From: Spongiibacteraceae bacterium UBA5047
GTDB lineage: Bacteria > Pseudomonadota > Gammaproteobacteria > Pseudomonadales > Spongiibacteraceae
DNA length: 31,822 bases
Assembly: GCA_002415025.1 (NCBI GenBank)
Contig: DIBR01000062.1
Coordinates: forward strand, 1-31,822
Reading direction: 5' to 3'
Below, in pieces: positions 1-6,540 of the stretch. Each line of letters starts with the position of its first letter. Position 1 is the stretch's first letter. The notes under the pieces were generated by a model that saw only the letters and a list, made by a program, of their open reading frames with translations, searched no databases and was not told where the DNA came from. A program made the position numbers and the translations under genes.

Positions 1-105
1 GAAACAAGCGGCGCAGCCGCGCTACCCACAACACTCGCTGCGCTCGCGGGGCATACTAAGCCCAAAGGGTCGTAACAGCCCCTTACCCGCCACCCACATT
101 TCCGC

Positions 106-111
106 TATTCT
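106..111 (+). promoter_or_regulatory. Weak candidate -10 (TATTCT) upstream of the beta-barrel gene
   Basis: TATTCT at 106-111 matches four of six -10 consensus positions. A poor -35 (CTTACC, 82-87) lies 18 bp upstream. The remainder of 1-143 holds only short GC-rich inverted repeats (such as GCGGC/GCCGC at 8-20) and no gene that I can support. Confidence 0.2.
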
Positions 112-143
112 TCCCAGCGTCCAATAACAACAGGAACCGGCAG

Positions 144-719
144 GTGCGACACTTTCACGTCCTTTTACTCGCGGCAATCACTGTGTTGAGCAGTGCATCC
201 CACTCCACTGAAGTCTTCGACTACGCTGATATCGCCTACTCCAGGCAGAATACCGACTTCGCCGGCTTCGGCGATAGCAGCTCGGGCACACTGAAAGCCA
301 GCGTTTCTGCTCTCGACCGGCTTCATGCCCGCGCTCGCTACAACGCCGGCAACGTGAAGCTGCCGGCCAACAACGCCCAACAAGATTCCTGGACGGTGCT
401 TGGTCTCGGTGCCCATTACCCGCTGAGCAATCAAACCGCGATTTTCCTGGGCTCGGACCACAACGAACTTGAACTGCAAAACGGTTCTACCGAGCGCGGT
501 TGGTACCACCATATCGGGGTTAGACACGAATTCAGCGGGGGCTGGCAGTTGGGCTTTGAAATCGGCGAGTCGGATGTACTCTTCCGCGACACCACCTTCC
601 TGATCGAAACAGTTTACAAGGTCGCCCGCCAAATCGGTGTGTCAGCCACTGTTCGCGATTACGACGATCTCGACCTGACCGAATATGAAGTTGGTCTGCG
701 CTGGTTCTTCAGAGACTAG
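144..719 (+). CDS. Predicted exported beta-barrel-like protein, unknown function
   Basis: 191 residues. It opens with a clear Sec-type signal peptide (basic start, hydrophobic LLLAAITVL core, cleavage probably near residues 18-22). The rest is alternating polar/hydrophobic segments rich in Gly, aromatic and charged residues (for example WQLGFEIGESDV, and a WFF near the C-terminus). This is the pattern of a small outer-membrane beta-barrel of about eight strands. The C-terminus (WFFRD) does not end in the usual terminal Phe, so insertion as a barrel is an inference. The start is GTG at 144, supported by AGGAA at 132-136 seven bases upstream. I do not recognise a named family. It lies upstream of cmoA, with a small hairpin and a possible promoter between them, so it is probably a separate transcription unit. 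Confidence 0.75.
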   Translation: MRHFHVLLLAAITVLSSASHSTEVFDYADIAYSRQNTDFAGFGDSSSGTLKASVSALDRLHARARYNAGNVKLPANNAQQDSWTVLGLGAHYPLSNQTAIFLGSDHNELELQNGSTERGWYHHIGVRHEFSGGWQLGFEIGESDVLFRDTTFLIETVYKVARQIGVSATVRDYDDLDLTEYEVGLRWFFRD

Positions 720-728
720 CGCAGGGTA

Positions 729-746
729 AGCCGCGCTCGCGCGGCT
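729..746 (+). other. GC-rich hairpin after the beta-barrel gene
   Basis: AGCCGCG (729-735), loop CTCG, then CGCGGCT (740-746): a perfect 7-bp stem ten bases after the stop of the upstream gene. No T-run follows, so it is not a textbook intrinsic terminator. It may still stabilise the 3' end or slow polymerase. Confidence 0.45.
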
Positions 747-747
747 G

Positions 748-756
748 TGCTAAAAT
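748..756 (+). promoter_or_regulatory. Candidate extended -10 for cmoAB
   Basis: TGCTAAAAT at 748-756 fits an extended -10 (TGn-TAAAAT). No convincing -35 is visible, which is common for extended -10 promoters. It begins two bases after the hairpin at 729-746 and would start transcription about 20 bases before the cmoA ATG at 787. Confidence 0.4.
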
Positions 757-786
757 TCCCGGCTGTATCAAACCACTGCAGCCGCC

Positions 787-1512
787 ATGCCTGACACGAC
801 CGACAACATTTACGCCACGCCACGCGAGGCAATAGATCGCTTTGCCTTTGACGATACTGTCGCGGCGGTATTCCCCGATATGATTCAGCGCTCGGTTCCC
901 GGCTACAGCACCATTGTGGCGATGACCGGCGTCCTCGCCGATCGCTATGCCACACCGGGCAGCCGCTGTTACGATCTCGGCTGCTCGCTCGGCGCCAGCA
1001 CCTTTGCCATGGCAAGCCACCTCGACGGACGCGACTGCCAAATTGTTGCCGTCGATAATTCACAGGCAATGCTAACGCGGCTTCTGGACCGGCTGCCGTC
1101 CTTTAAAAATCCGATTGATGCGGTGTGTAGCGACATTCGCGCAATCGACATCAGCGATGCATCGGTAGTCGTGCTGAACTTTACCCTGCAGTTTCTTCCA
1201 CCCGCCGAGCGCGATGCCCTGCTCGCCAAAATTTATACCGGCATGCAAGCGGGCGGCATACTTGTTCTGTCAGAAAAGATCCTGTTTGCCGACCCCCACT
1301 TGCAGGAATTGAACACAGAGCTCCACCATGCGTTCAAGAAATCCAACGGCTATAGCGACCTCGAAATCAGCCAGAAACGCACGGCACTGGAAAACGTATT
1401 GCAGCCGGAGACGATCGACGCCCACGAACACCGGCTCCGACAGGCAGGCTTCAGCAGTATTGATGTATGGTTCCAGTGTTTCAATTTCGCCTCACTGGTC
1501 GCTATCAAATAA
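787..1512 (+). CDS. cmoA: Carboxy-S-adenosyl-L-methionine synthase CmoA
   Basis: 241 residues, the usual CmoA length. CmoA converts SAM plus prephenate to carboxy-SAM, which CmoB uses to build 5-carboxymethoxyuridine (cmo5U) at the wobble position of several tRNAs. The N-terminal DNIYATPREAIDRFAFDD segment and the PDMIQRSVPGY stretch (about residues 30-40) are typical of CmoA. The SAM-binding motif YDLGCSLGAST sits at about 62-72 in a class I methyltransferase fold. The start is the ATG at 787. The stop TAA overlaps the ATG of cmoB (TAATG, 1510-1514), so the two are translationally coupled and almost certainly one operon. Confidence 0.97.
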   Translation: MPDTTDNIYATPREAIDRFAFDDTVAAVFPDMIQRSVPGYSTIVAMTGVLADRYATPGSRCYDLGCSLGASTFAMASHLDGRDCQIVAVDNSQAMLTRLLDRLPSFKNPIDAVCSDIRAIDISDASVVVLNFTLQFLPPAERDALLAKIYTGMQAGGILVLSEKILFADPHLQELNTELHHAFKKSNGYSDLEISQKRTALENVLQPETIDAHEHRLRQAGFSSIDVWFQCFNFASLVAIK

Positions 1513-2477
1513 TGGATTTTTCAGCCTTCTTAAAGCATTTTGAAAACTCGCCCCTGGCGCCGTGGCTAGCGACACTGGAGCAACAAATTGCCGCAGGTTT
1601 GAACCCCGAACGCTATGGTGATATCCCTCGCTGGCAACAAGCCTTGGCGCAGCTCCCTCCCGTTCCAGCCGACCCTATAAACCTTTCATCAAATACCGTC
1701 ACGGTGAATGGAGTTGCATCGAGCGATCAGCAAGCCGCTATCGAGCAAGCACTGCGCGGGCTTCACCCCTGGCGCAAGGGTCCGTTTCAGGTATTCGACA
1801 CCTTCATAGATACCGAATGGCGCTCCGACTGGAAATGGCAGCGGCTGATGCCCCATATCGCCAGCCTGCAAGATCGGACGGTTCTGGATGTAGGTTGTGG
1901 CAGCGGTTATCACTGCTGGCGCATGCGCGGCGAAGGGGCGCAGCTCGTTGTTGGCATCGAGCCTACGCCGCTGTTTGTCATGCAATTTCAGGCTCTGCAG
2001 CACTTTGTTCAGGATCACCGGGTGGGCGTGCTGCCGCTCGGAATCGAGCAGCTACCCGACAAACTGCGCTGCTTCGACACCGTATTTTCGATGGGAATTC
2101 TTTACCACCGGCGCTCTCCCTTCGACCATCTTCTGCAACTGCGTGACGCGCTGCGTTCGGGTGGCGAGCTGGTATTGGAAACTCTGGTCATTGAGGGGAG
2201 CGAAGGCGAAACGCTGGTACCGTCCGGTCGCTACAGTAAAATGGGGAATGTCTGGTTTATTCCCAGCTGCGCTACGCTGGAGCTGTGGCTGCGCAAGACC
2301 GGCTTTCGCAATGTGCGTACCGTTGACGTCACATCCACCAGCACCGATGAGCAGCGCCGCACCGACTGGATGCAATTTCACTCGCTCGCAGAGTTTCTGG
2401 ACCCCAATGATCACAGCAAAACGGTGGAAGGCTACCCTGCGCCACGCCGGGCAATCTTGCTGGCAGACGCCCCTTAG
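1512..2477 (+). CDS. cmoB: tRNA U34 carboxymethyltransferase CmoB
   Basis: 321 residues from the ATG at 1512. CmoB transfers the carboxymethyl group of carboxy-SAM to 5-hydroxyuridine-34 of tRNA. The N-terminal CmoB-specific region contains the HPWRKGPF motif (about 85-92), whose Lys89 corresponds to the carboxy-SAM-binding lysine of the E. coli enzyme, followed by IDTEWRSDWKW. The SAM site VLDVGCGSGYH is at about 124-134. An in-frame start 45 bases further upstream would extend into cmoA. The ATG at 1512, overlapping the cmoA stop, gives the N-terminus expected for the family (MDFSAFLKHF). The gene converges on the SnoaL-like gene with only 16 bases between the stops. Confidence 0.97.
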   Translation: MDFSAFLKHFENSPLAPWLATLEQQIAAGLNPERYGDIPRWQQALAQLPPVPADPINLSSNTVTVNGVASSDQQAAIEQALRGLHPWRKGPFQVFDTFIDTEWRSDWKWQRLMPHIASLQDRTVLDVGCGSGYHCWRMRGEGAQLVVGIEPTPLFVMQFQALQHFVQDHRVGVLPLGIEQLPDKLRCFDTVFSMGILYHRRSPFDHLLQLRDALRSGGELVLETLVIEGSEGETLVPSGRYSKMGNVWFIPSCATLELWLRKTGFRNVRTVDVTSTSTDEQRRTDWMQFHSLAEFLDPNDHSKTVEGYPAPRRAILLADAP

Positions 2478-2493
2478 GCCCCTTAGCTCCCAC

Positions 2494-2907
2494 TTACTTC
2501 TCGGGGCGCTGACCGCCGCACAGCACGTCGGTTATCAGCTCGGTATCCATATACTCTTTCAGCTGCAGCAGCTTGCCAGCACGGAATTCAAACAGAAAAT
2601 GGTATAAATTATTATACTCTTTTCCCGAGACATGAAGCCCCTTCGACTCCGCCTCAACAGCTACCCGCTCTCCTTCGGCAGTCATGCCATGCACGGTAAA
2701 CACCAGCCCTTCAGGAAAAACGTCAAGCACCGCAGCCGAACCGGCAACGATCTGATCACGACTTATCACACCTGAAATCAGCGTATTGCCAGAAGTCCAG
2801 CAACGCCCTTCCGGCGCGTAGGCGGCAGCGATACGCTCGCCATCGGCCGCGTTTAATGCATCAAAGAAGTCCAGTACCCGCTGTTTATTATCGTCTATCA
2901 AGCTCAC
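2494..2907 (-). CDS. SnoaL-like / NTF2-fold protein, unknown substrate
   Basis: 137 residues from GTG at 2907. The pattern is that of a SnoaL/ketosteroid-isomerase-like alpha+beta barrel. An N-terminal helix (VLDFFDALNAADGERIAAAYAPEG) is followed by a WTSGNTLISG turn. Later strands include VHGMTAEGERVAVEAES and YNNLYHFLFEFRAGKLLQLKEYMDT, the latter being the characteristic 'Y.F.FR.GKI...EY.D' ending. Members act as small isomerases, hydratases or cyclases, or have no known activity, and the substrate cannot be read here. The GTG start has an AGGA seven to eight bases upstream. A TTG 18 bases further out (2925) is also open but lacks a ribosome site. It is divergent from the DUF1631-like gene and convergent with cmoB. 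Confidence 0.8.
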   Translation of the reverse strand: MSLIDDNKQRVLDFFDALNAADGERIAAAYAPEGRCWTSGNTLISGVISRDQIVAGSAAVLDVFPEGLVFTVHGMTAEGERVAVEAESKGLHVSGKEYNNLYHFLFEFRAGKLLQLKEYMDTELITDVLCGGQRPEK

Positions 2908-2946
2908 GGCCAAATTCCTACCCAATTAGAGGGGCGACAAATTAAC

Positions 2947-2976
2947 TTTACACCCGCAAATTGATCAAAGTATGAT
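2947..2976 (+). promoter_or_regulatory. Predicted promoter of the DUF1631-like gene
   Basis: TTTACA (2947-2952, five of six matches to the -35 consensus), an 18-bp spacer, then TATGAT (2971-2976, five of six matches to the -10). The expected transcription start is near 2983, about 48 bases before the ATG at 3031. The TGATCA repeats at 2962-2978 lie over the spacer and the -10. Confidence 0.5.
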
Positions 2977-2978
2977 CA
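2962..2978. repeat. Paired TGATCA palindromes, possible operator
   Basis: Two copies of the self-complementary hexamer TGATCA, at 2962-2967 and 2973-2978. They are spaced 11 bp start to start, about one helical turn, so they lie on the same face of the DNA. They overlap the predicted promoter of the downstream gene. A 10-bp palindrome TGCAGCTGCA follows at 2988-2997. The layout is that of a regulator-binding site. TGATCA is also a GATC methylation context, so methylation-sensitive control is an alternative. Confidence 0.4.
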
Positions 2979-2987
2979 GTGATTACA

Positions 2988-2997
2988 TGCAGCTGCA
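2988..2997. repeat. 10-bp palindrome TGCAGCTGCA in the leader region
   Basis: A perfect 10-bp palindrome located just after the predicted transcription start of the DUF1631-like gene and 33 bases before its ATG. It could be a regulator site or chance. A PvuII-type CAGCTG core is included. Confidence 0.3.
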
Positions 2998-3030
2998 CCA
3001 AACACAGGGACGTAATCGGAGACCAACGCA

Positions 3031-4575
3031 ATGCTAAATGCTGGGGGGCATGCATCGTTTCAGTCATTCCACAGGCTTGCCGGGCAATGGGTGGATGACC
3101 AGATCGCACACTGTATCGCTGAACTGTCGCAAATATTGCTCGACAAGGCAATGAACGACAAGGATCGCGAAACGGCACTTCTTTATTTCAAACATCACAA
3201 ATACCTTGAGAACAGCCGCCAGAAAGTTGCCGGCAACTTCCGTCAGTTAGTCGATAAAGCGCTGTCCGGTGACGACCCGTCAATCAAAGTCATACCCCAG
3301 CAACGCCCCCCTCTGGAATTGACCTCTCTGCTAGATCTGGTTCATGACGACGCCGAGCTCTATGCCTTTTGCTCCAACCTGCGCGAAGAGGTTTTTGCCA
3401 CGCTGTTTCAGCGTGCGTTTAACCTTGTTGACCCCGCTCCGCCCGCACGTGAAACCGCGCGCGACGTGTTCCGCCGCGAGTTTACCAACCAGCTTGGCCT
3501 CCTCCATATCCTCCTGCTAGAGCAGGTTTCCACCCCCGGCAGTAATATCAACCGGATCGACCGGCGCGCCAATATTCTCGCCTGGATTCAGCATCTGGAA
3601 AAAAAGCTGCGCGACCCGGCTATCGATTCCTCTACCCGCTCGTTAACCAAAGACCGGCTCGAGGAATTACAGGCCAAGCTCGACTCACTCGACAGCCTCA
3701 GCCACGCCTCCCGCCGCCTTAGAGATCGCTGGTACCACCCTCACGACGAGCTGCAACTGCGGGAATTCAGCGATGATGACTTGCTAGCTGAAGTCGACAG
3801 GCTCTTTGATCCACTGGTATCAATGCCCGGCATTCCCCGTTCCCTGAAATCACTGGCCGGCCGCATCCGGCCTATTGTTGAAAGTGTCGCCCTGACTGAT
3901 CGCGGCTCGTTCATGAATGCGCTGCACCCGGCCAAGCAACTACTGCACCAAACCATCGCGACCGTTGCCGGCTGGCTGGACAGCAATGCCGACGAAAGAA
4001 GGCAAATGCTGCGCAATGTAAAACAATCCATTGATATTGGCGTTGAAGCGCGCATTGGCAGTTATCAGGGCAACCCCGAGTTTATGAAAGCCCTGCACCA
4101 AGAGCTGGTCGATTATGTGGCCTACCAGTTGCACCGCGTCCAGCGGGAAGAACAGGAAGAGGCCGGCCAGCTCGAACCCCAGCAGCCCGTCAGCTTTATG
4201 CATGAAATCAACGCGAGCCTTGAGACCAAGCTGGAAGGTGTTGAAGTTCCTCCGCTGGTTCACAAGCTGGTATTCGGCCTGTGGAACCGCGTCATTGCCG
4301 AAATATGGGTTGAGTACGGCGAGGATGGCATTGCCACCCAGCAAGCCCTGTCGCTGGTCGACGATATTCTCTGGTATCTGCATTGCGACGACGCGAAATT
4401 ACGGCACACCAACACCCACTTCCTGGGCGAGCAGATTGAACGCGATCTACTGAATGGTCTAAAACTGATCGACTACAACCGCGCAAAAGGCATTGAGCTG
4501 ATATCCAGCCTCAAACGGTTGCGCAAGCAGCTCCACAACCACACGGATCGCAATACCTCAAGCGCCGCACTGTAA
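3031..4575 (+). CDS. DUF1631-like cytoplasmic protein
   Basis: 514 residues, predicted soluble and largely alpha-helical, with no signal peptide or membrane segment. The C-terminal third (about 385-510) resembles DUF1631: an HEINASLETKLEGV segment, then PPLVHKLVFGLWNRVIAEIW, a DDILWYLH stretch, and a terminal ELISSLKRLRKQL helix. DUF1631 proteins recalled from Pseudomonas are usually longer (about 700 residues or more), so this is a short or divergent member. Function is unknown and I infer none. The ATG at 3031 has CGGAGA nine bases upstream. It stands alone between the SnoaL-like gene and an aminotransferase, with its own dyad-rich promoter region, so individual regulation is likely. The family assignment is by recalled pattern, not search. 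Confidence 0.65.
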   Translation: MLNAGGHASFQSFHRLAGQWVDDQIAHCIAELSQILLDKAMNDKDRETALLYFKHHKYLENSRQKVAGNFRQLVDKALSGDDPSIKVIPQQRPPLELTSLLDLVHDDAELYAFCSNLREEVFATLFQRAFNLVDPAPPARETARDVFRREFTNQLGLLHILLLEQVSTPGSNINRIDRRANILAWIQHLEKKLRDPAIDSSTRSLTKDRLEELQAKLDSLDSLSHASRRLRDRWYHPHDELQLREFSDDDLLAEVDRLFDPLVSMPGIPRSLKSLAGRIRPIVESVALTDRGSFMNALHPAKQLLHQTIATVAGWLDSNADERRQMLRNVKQSIDIGVEARIGSYQGNPEFMKALHQELVDYVAYQLHRVQREEQEEAGQLEPQQPVSFMHEINASLETKLEGVEVPPLVHKLVFGLWNRVIAEIWVEYGEDGIATQQALSLVDDILWYLHCDDAKLRHTNTHFLGEQIERDLLNGLKLIDYNRAKGIELISSLKRLRKQLHNHTDRNTSSAAL

Positions 4576-4629
4576 CCACCACAAGCTGCGCTTTCACGCG
4601 CAGCAATATTTTTCTCCCGACAAAATGCG

Positions 4630-4635
4630 TATAAT
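4630..4635 (+). promoter_or_regulatory. Consensus -10 (TATAAT) before the aminotransferase gene
   Basis: A perfect TATAAT at 4630-4635, 56 bases before the TTG start. No strong -35 is visible 16-18 bp upstream, where the sequence is AT-rich (TATTTTTC). A TG dinucleotide is at 4626-4627, one base off the extended -10 spacing. Confidence 0.45.
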
Positions 4636-4685
4636 CGCCCGCCGAAAACTGCATATCGCCCACACATCTGCGAAGGGGAACCGCT

Positions 4686-5954
4686 TTGCACGCCACCATG
4701 AGCACTGAACAGCTACGCGCACTGGAATCAGAACTGTCTGAACAGTATCTAGCCATCAAACAGCAGGGGCTCAACCTTGACCTGACCCGCGGCAAACCCG
4801 GCAACGAACAGCTGGATTTATCCAATGCACTGCTGGGCGACATCAGCGAGGCAGCACGCCGCGACGCCAGTCTGCGAAACTACGGCGGATTGCTGGGCAT
4901 ACCTGCCGCGCGCGAATTATTCGCCCCGGTGCTGGGCACCACCGTCGACGAAACCTTGGTAGGCGGCAGCAGCAGCCTGACCCTGATGTATTTTGCAGCA
5001 CATTTTGCCATGCATATCGGCGTCGACGGCCCCGGATCTGCATGGAACACAGAGGGCAAAATCAAATTTCTGGCACCCGTACCGGGCTATGACCGCCACT
5101 TCAGCGTCTGCGAAACGCTGGGTATTGAACTGATTCCGGTCGCACTGCTGGACGACGGCCCCGATATGGACGAAGTCGAGCGTCTGCTCAAGGCCGACCC
5201 GCTGATCAAAGGCATCTGGTGTGTACCCCGCTTTTCCAACCCTACCGGGCACGTATACAGCGAGGCCGTGGTAAAACGCTTTGCGGGCCTTGGCAAAATC
5301 GCCGGCAAAAACTTCCGGATATTCTGGGACAATGCCTACGCCCTGCATGCCATTGACGACAATGCCCCAACCCTGGCAAACCTGATGGACGCTTGCCGAG
5401 CTGAAGGCACCGAAGACAGCGTTTACCTGTTCGGCTCAACGTCCAAGATCACCTTTGCCGGCGCCGGTATCAGTTTTGCCGGCATGTCCAAACGTAACCT
5501 GTCGAACTTTTCCGGCAATTTGGGCATGACCCAGATCGGCCCGGACAAAATCAACCAGCTGCGCCACGTCGAGTTTTTGAAAGACCTCGACACCCTGAAT
5601 GCGCTGATGCAGAAGCATGCGGCCCTGTTAAAACCGCGCTTCGACGCTGTATTGAAAGGCCTGGAAAGCGGGCTGGCAGGAACCGGGATGGGCGAATGGA
5701 CTCAACCCCGGGGCGGCTATTTTATTTCCTTCAATACCCGGCCCGGGTTGGCTGCGGAAGTGGTTAGCATGGCCGCAGACGCCGGCGTGAAACTGACGCC
5801 TGCCGGTGCAACCTACCCCTATGGCAAAGACCCTGAAGATCGCAATATCCGTATTGCTCCCAGCGTACCAACGGTGGCGGACATTACGGCTGCAACTGAA
5901 GTGTTTGTAACCTGCGTGAAGCTGGCAACTGTGCGCCAGCAACTGGCGGGATAA
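4686..5954 (+). CDS. Class I PLP aminotransferase, aspartate aminotransferase subgroup Ic type
   Basis: 422 residues. The sequence matches the family of the Corynebacterium AspT / mycobacterial Rv3722c aspartate aminotransferase (also annotated Aminotran_MocR). Hallmarks are the N-terminal LDLTRGKPG, LRNYGGLLG, FLAPVPGYDRHF, a VPRFSNPTGHVYS segment, FRIFWDNAYALH, and the PLP Schiff-base lysine in FGSTSKITFAG (Lys254). Near the C-terminus are PRGGYFISF and RNIRIAPS. It likely interconverts aspartate/glutamate and oxo acids in the cytoplasm. The start is probably TTG at 4686, because AAGGGG (4673-4678) is seven bases upstream. The in-frame ATG at 4698 is 19 bases from it. The gene has its own -10 and ends before a strong hairpin, so it looks monocistronic. 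Confidence 0.92.
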   Translation: MHATMSTEQLRALESELSEQYLAIKQQGLNLDLTRGKPGNEQLDLSNALLGDISEAARRDASLRNYGGLLGIPAARELFAPVLGTTVDETLVGGSSSLTLMYFAAHFAMHIGVDGPGSAWNTEGKIKFLAPVPGYDRHFSVCETLGIELIPVALLDDGPDMDEVERLLKADPLIKGIWCVPRFSNPTGHVYSEAVVKRFAGLGKIAGKNFRIFWDNAYALHAIDDNAPTLANLMDACRAEGTEDSVYLFGSTSKITFAGAGISFAGMSKRNLSNFSGNLGMTQIGPDKINQLRHVEFLKDLDTLNALMQKHAALLKPRFDAVLKGLESGLAGTGMGEWTQPRGGYFISFNTRPGLAAEVVSMAADAGVKLTPAGATYPYGKDPEDRNIRIAPSVPTVADITAATEVFVTCVKLATVRQQLAG

Positions 5955-5964
5955 GGATAAGCCG

Positions 5965-5989
5965 GCTGAGCCTCGCGACGAGGCTCAGC
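5965..5989. terminator. Strong 11-bp hairpin between convergent genes
   Basis: GCTGAGCCTCG (5965-5975), loop CGA, CGAGGCTCAGC (5979-5989): a perfect 11-bp stem. It lies 11 bases after the aminotransferase stop and 43 bases from the stop of the convergent DUF1820 gene. Neither side has a T-run, so it may act as a bidirectional 3'-end stabiliser or Rho-assisted terminator rather than a canonical intrinsic one. Confidence 0.55.
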
Positions 5990-6031
5990 TAACGGTATCT
6001 GGTTAGCAACGCTGCTGGAACGAAGCGGGGC

Positions 6032-6379
6032 TCACTCGCCGCCATCACTGTTATTGGCACTACCGGGGCGCGGAGGCATGGTAGGGAAGTTGGCAACCTT
6101 GCCACCCGGCAATTCATGTATTTTGCCAACGCCTTCCTTTTCAACCTCATCAATGCGAATAATCGACTGCATGGGGATGTAAGAGCGTTTTACCTGCGCA
6201 AACTCGGTTTTCAGGCGCTCCTCACCGGGATTGACAATCACCTGCCCTTCTTCACCAAAGACAAATTCCTCAATCTCGATAAAACCGTACATTTCGCTCT
6301 GGTAGATCGCCTTGGCGTACAGTTCATAAACCTGATTCTGGTTATGAAATATGACTTTATAGATGGGCGCTCTGCTCAT
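6032..6379 (-). CDS. DUF1820 family protein
   Basis: 115 residues from the ATG at 6379. The core is characteristic of DUF1820: APIYKVIFHNQNQVYELYAK, then YGFIEIEEFVFGE, a VNPGEERLKTEF stretch and KRSYIPMQSIIRIDEVEKEG. It is a small soluble beta-rich protein of unknown function found in Pseudomonas and relatives next to miaB, as here. An open frame runs 20 codons further upstream. The family's conserved N-terminus begins at MSRAPIYK, and an AGGA lies about 14 bases before this ATG, a rather long spacing. The C-terminal tail (GGKVANFPTMPPRPGSANNSDGGE) is Pro/Gly-rich and probably disordered. It is divergent from miaB. Confidence 0.9.
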   Translation of the reverse strand: MSRAPIYKVIFHNQNQVYELYAKAIYQSEMYGFIEIEEFVFGEEGQVIVNPGEERLKTEFAQVKRSYIPMQSIIRIDEVEKEGVGKIHELPGGKVANFPTMPPRPGSANNSDGGE

Positions 6380-6467
6380 TCGCGTAACCACGTTCCTGTC
6401 GAATCCAAAAAGGGCGCCGATGGTAGCATATTTGCCCATTTTGCGGGTAAAAAATCATCAATCAGGC

Positions 6468-6497
6468 TTGGGTCTCAAGCCCTGCGGTCTGTATAAT
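6468..6497 (+). promoter_or_regulatory. Predicted miaB promoter
   Basis: TTGGGT (6468-6473), an 18-bp spacer, and a perfect TATAAT (6492-6497). Transcription would begin near 6504. An upstream in-frame ATG (6496-6498) lies inside the -10, so it cannot be used on this transcript. This fixes the miaB start at the ATG at 6541. Confidence 0.6.
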
Positions 6498-6540
6498 GGC
6501 CGCCCATTTTCTGAACAATAGCGGTAGTCAAACCTTCGCC

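Noticed and set aside
1897..2607. 236-codon plus-strand frame overlapping cmoB
   Set aside because: An out-of-frame shadow of cmoB with a Cys/Trp/Arg-rich translation. It has no ribosome site and runs past the cmoB stop only by chance.
6116..6496. 126-codon plus-strand frame opposite DUF1820
   Set aside because: DUF1820 on the minus strand has clear family motifs. The plus-strand frame has no ribosome site and ends at the miaB promoter.
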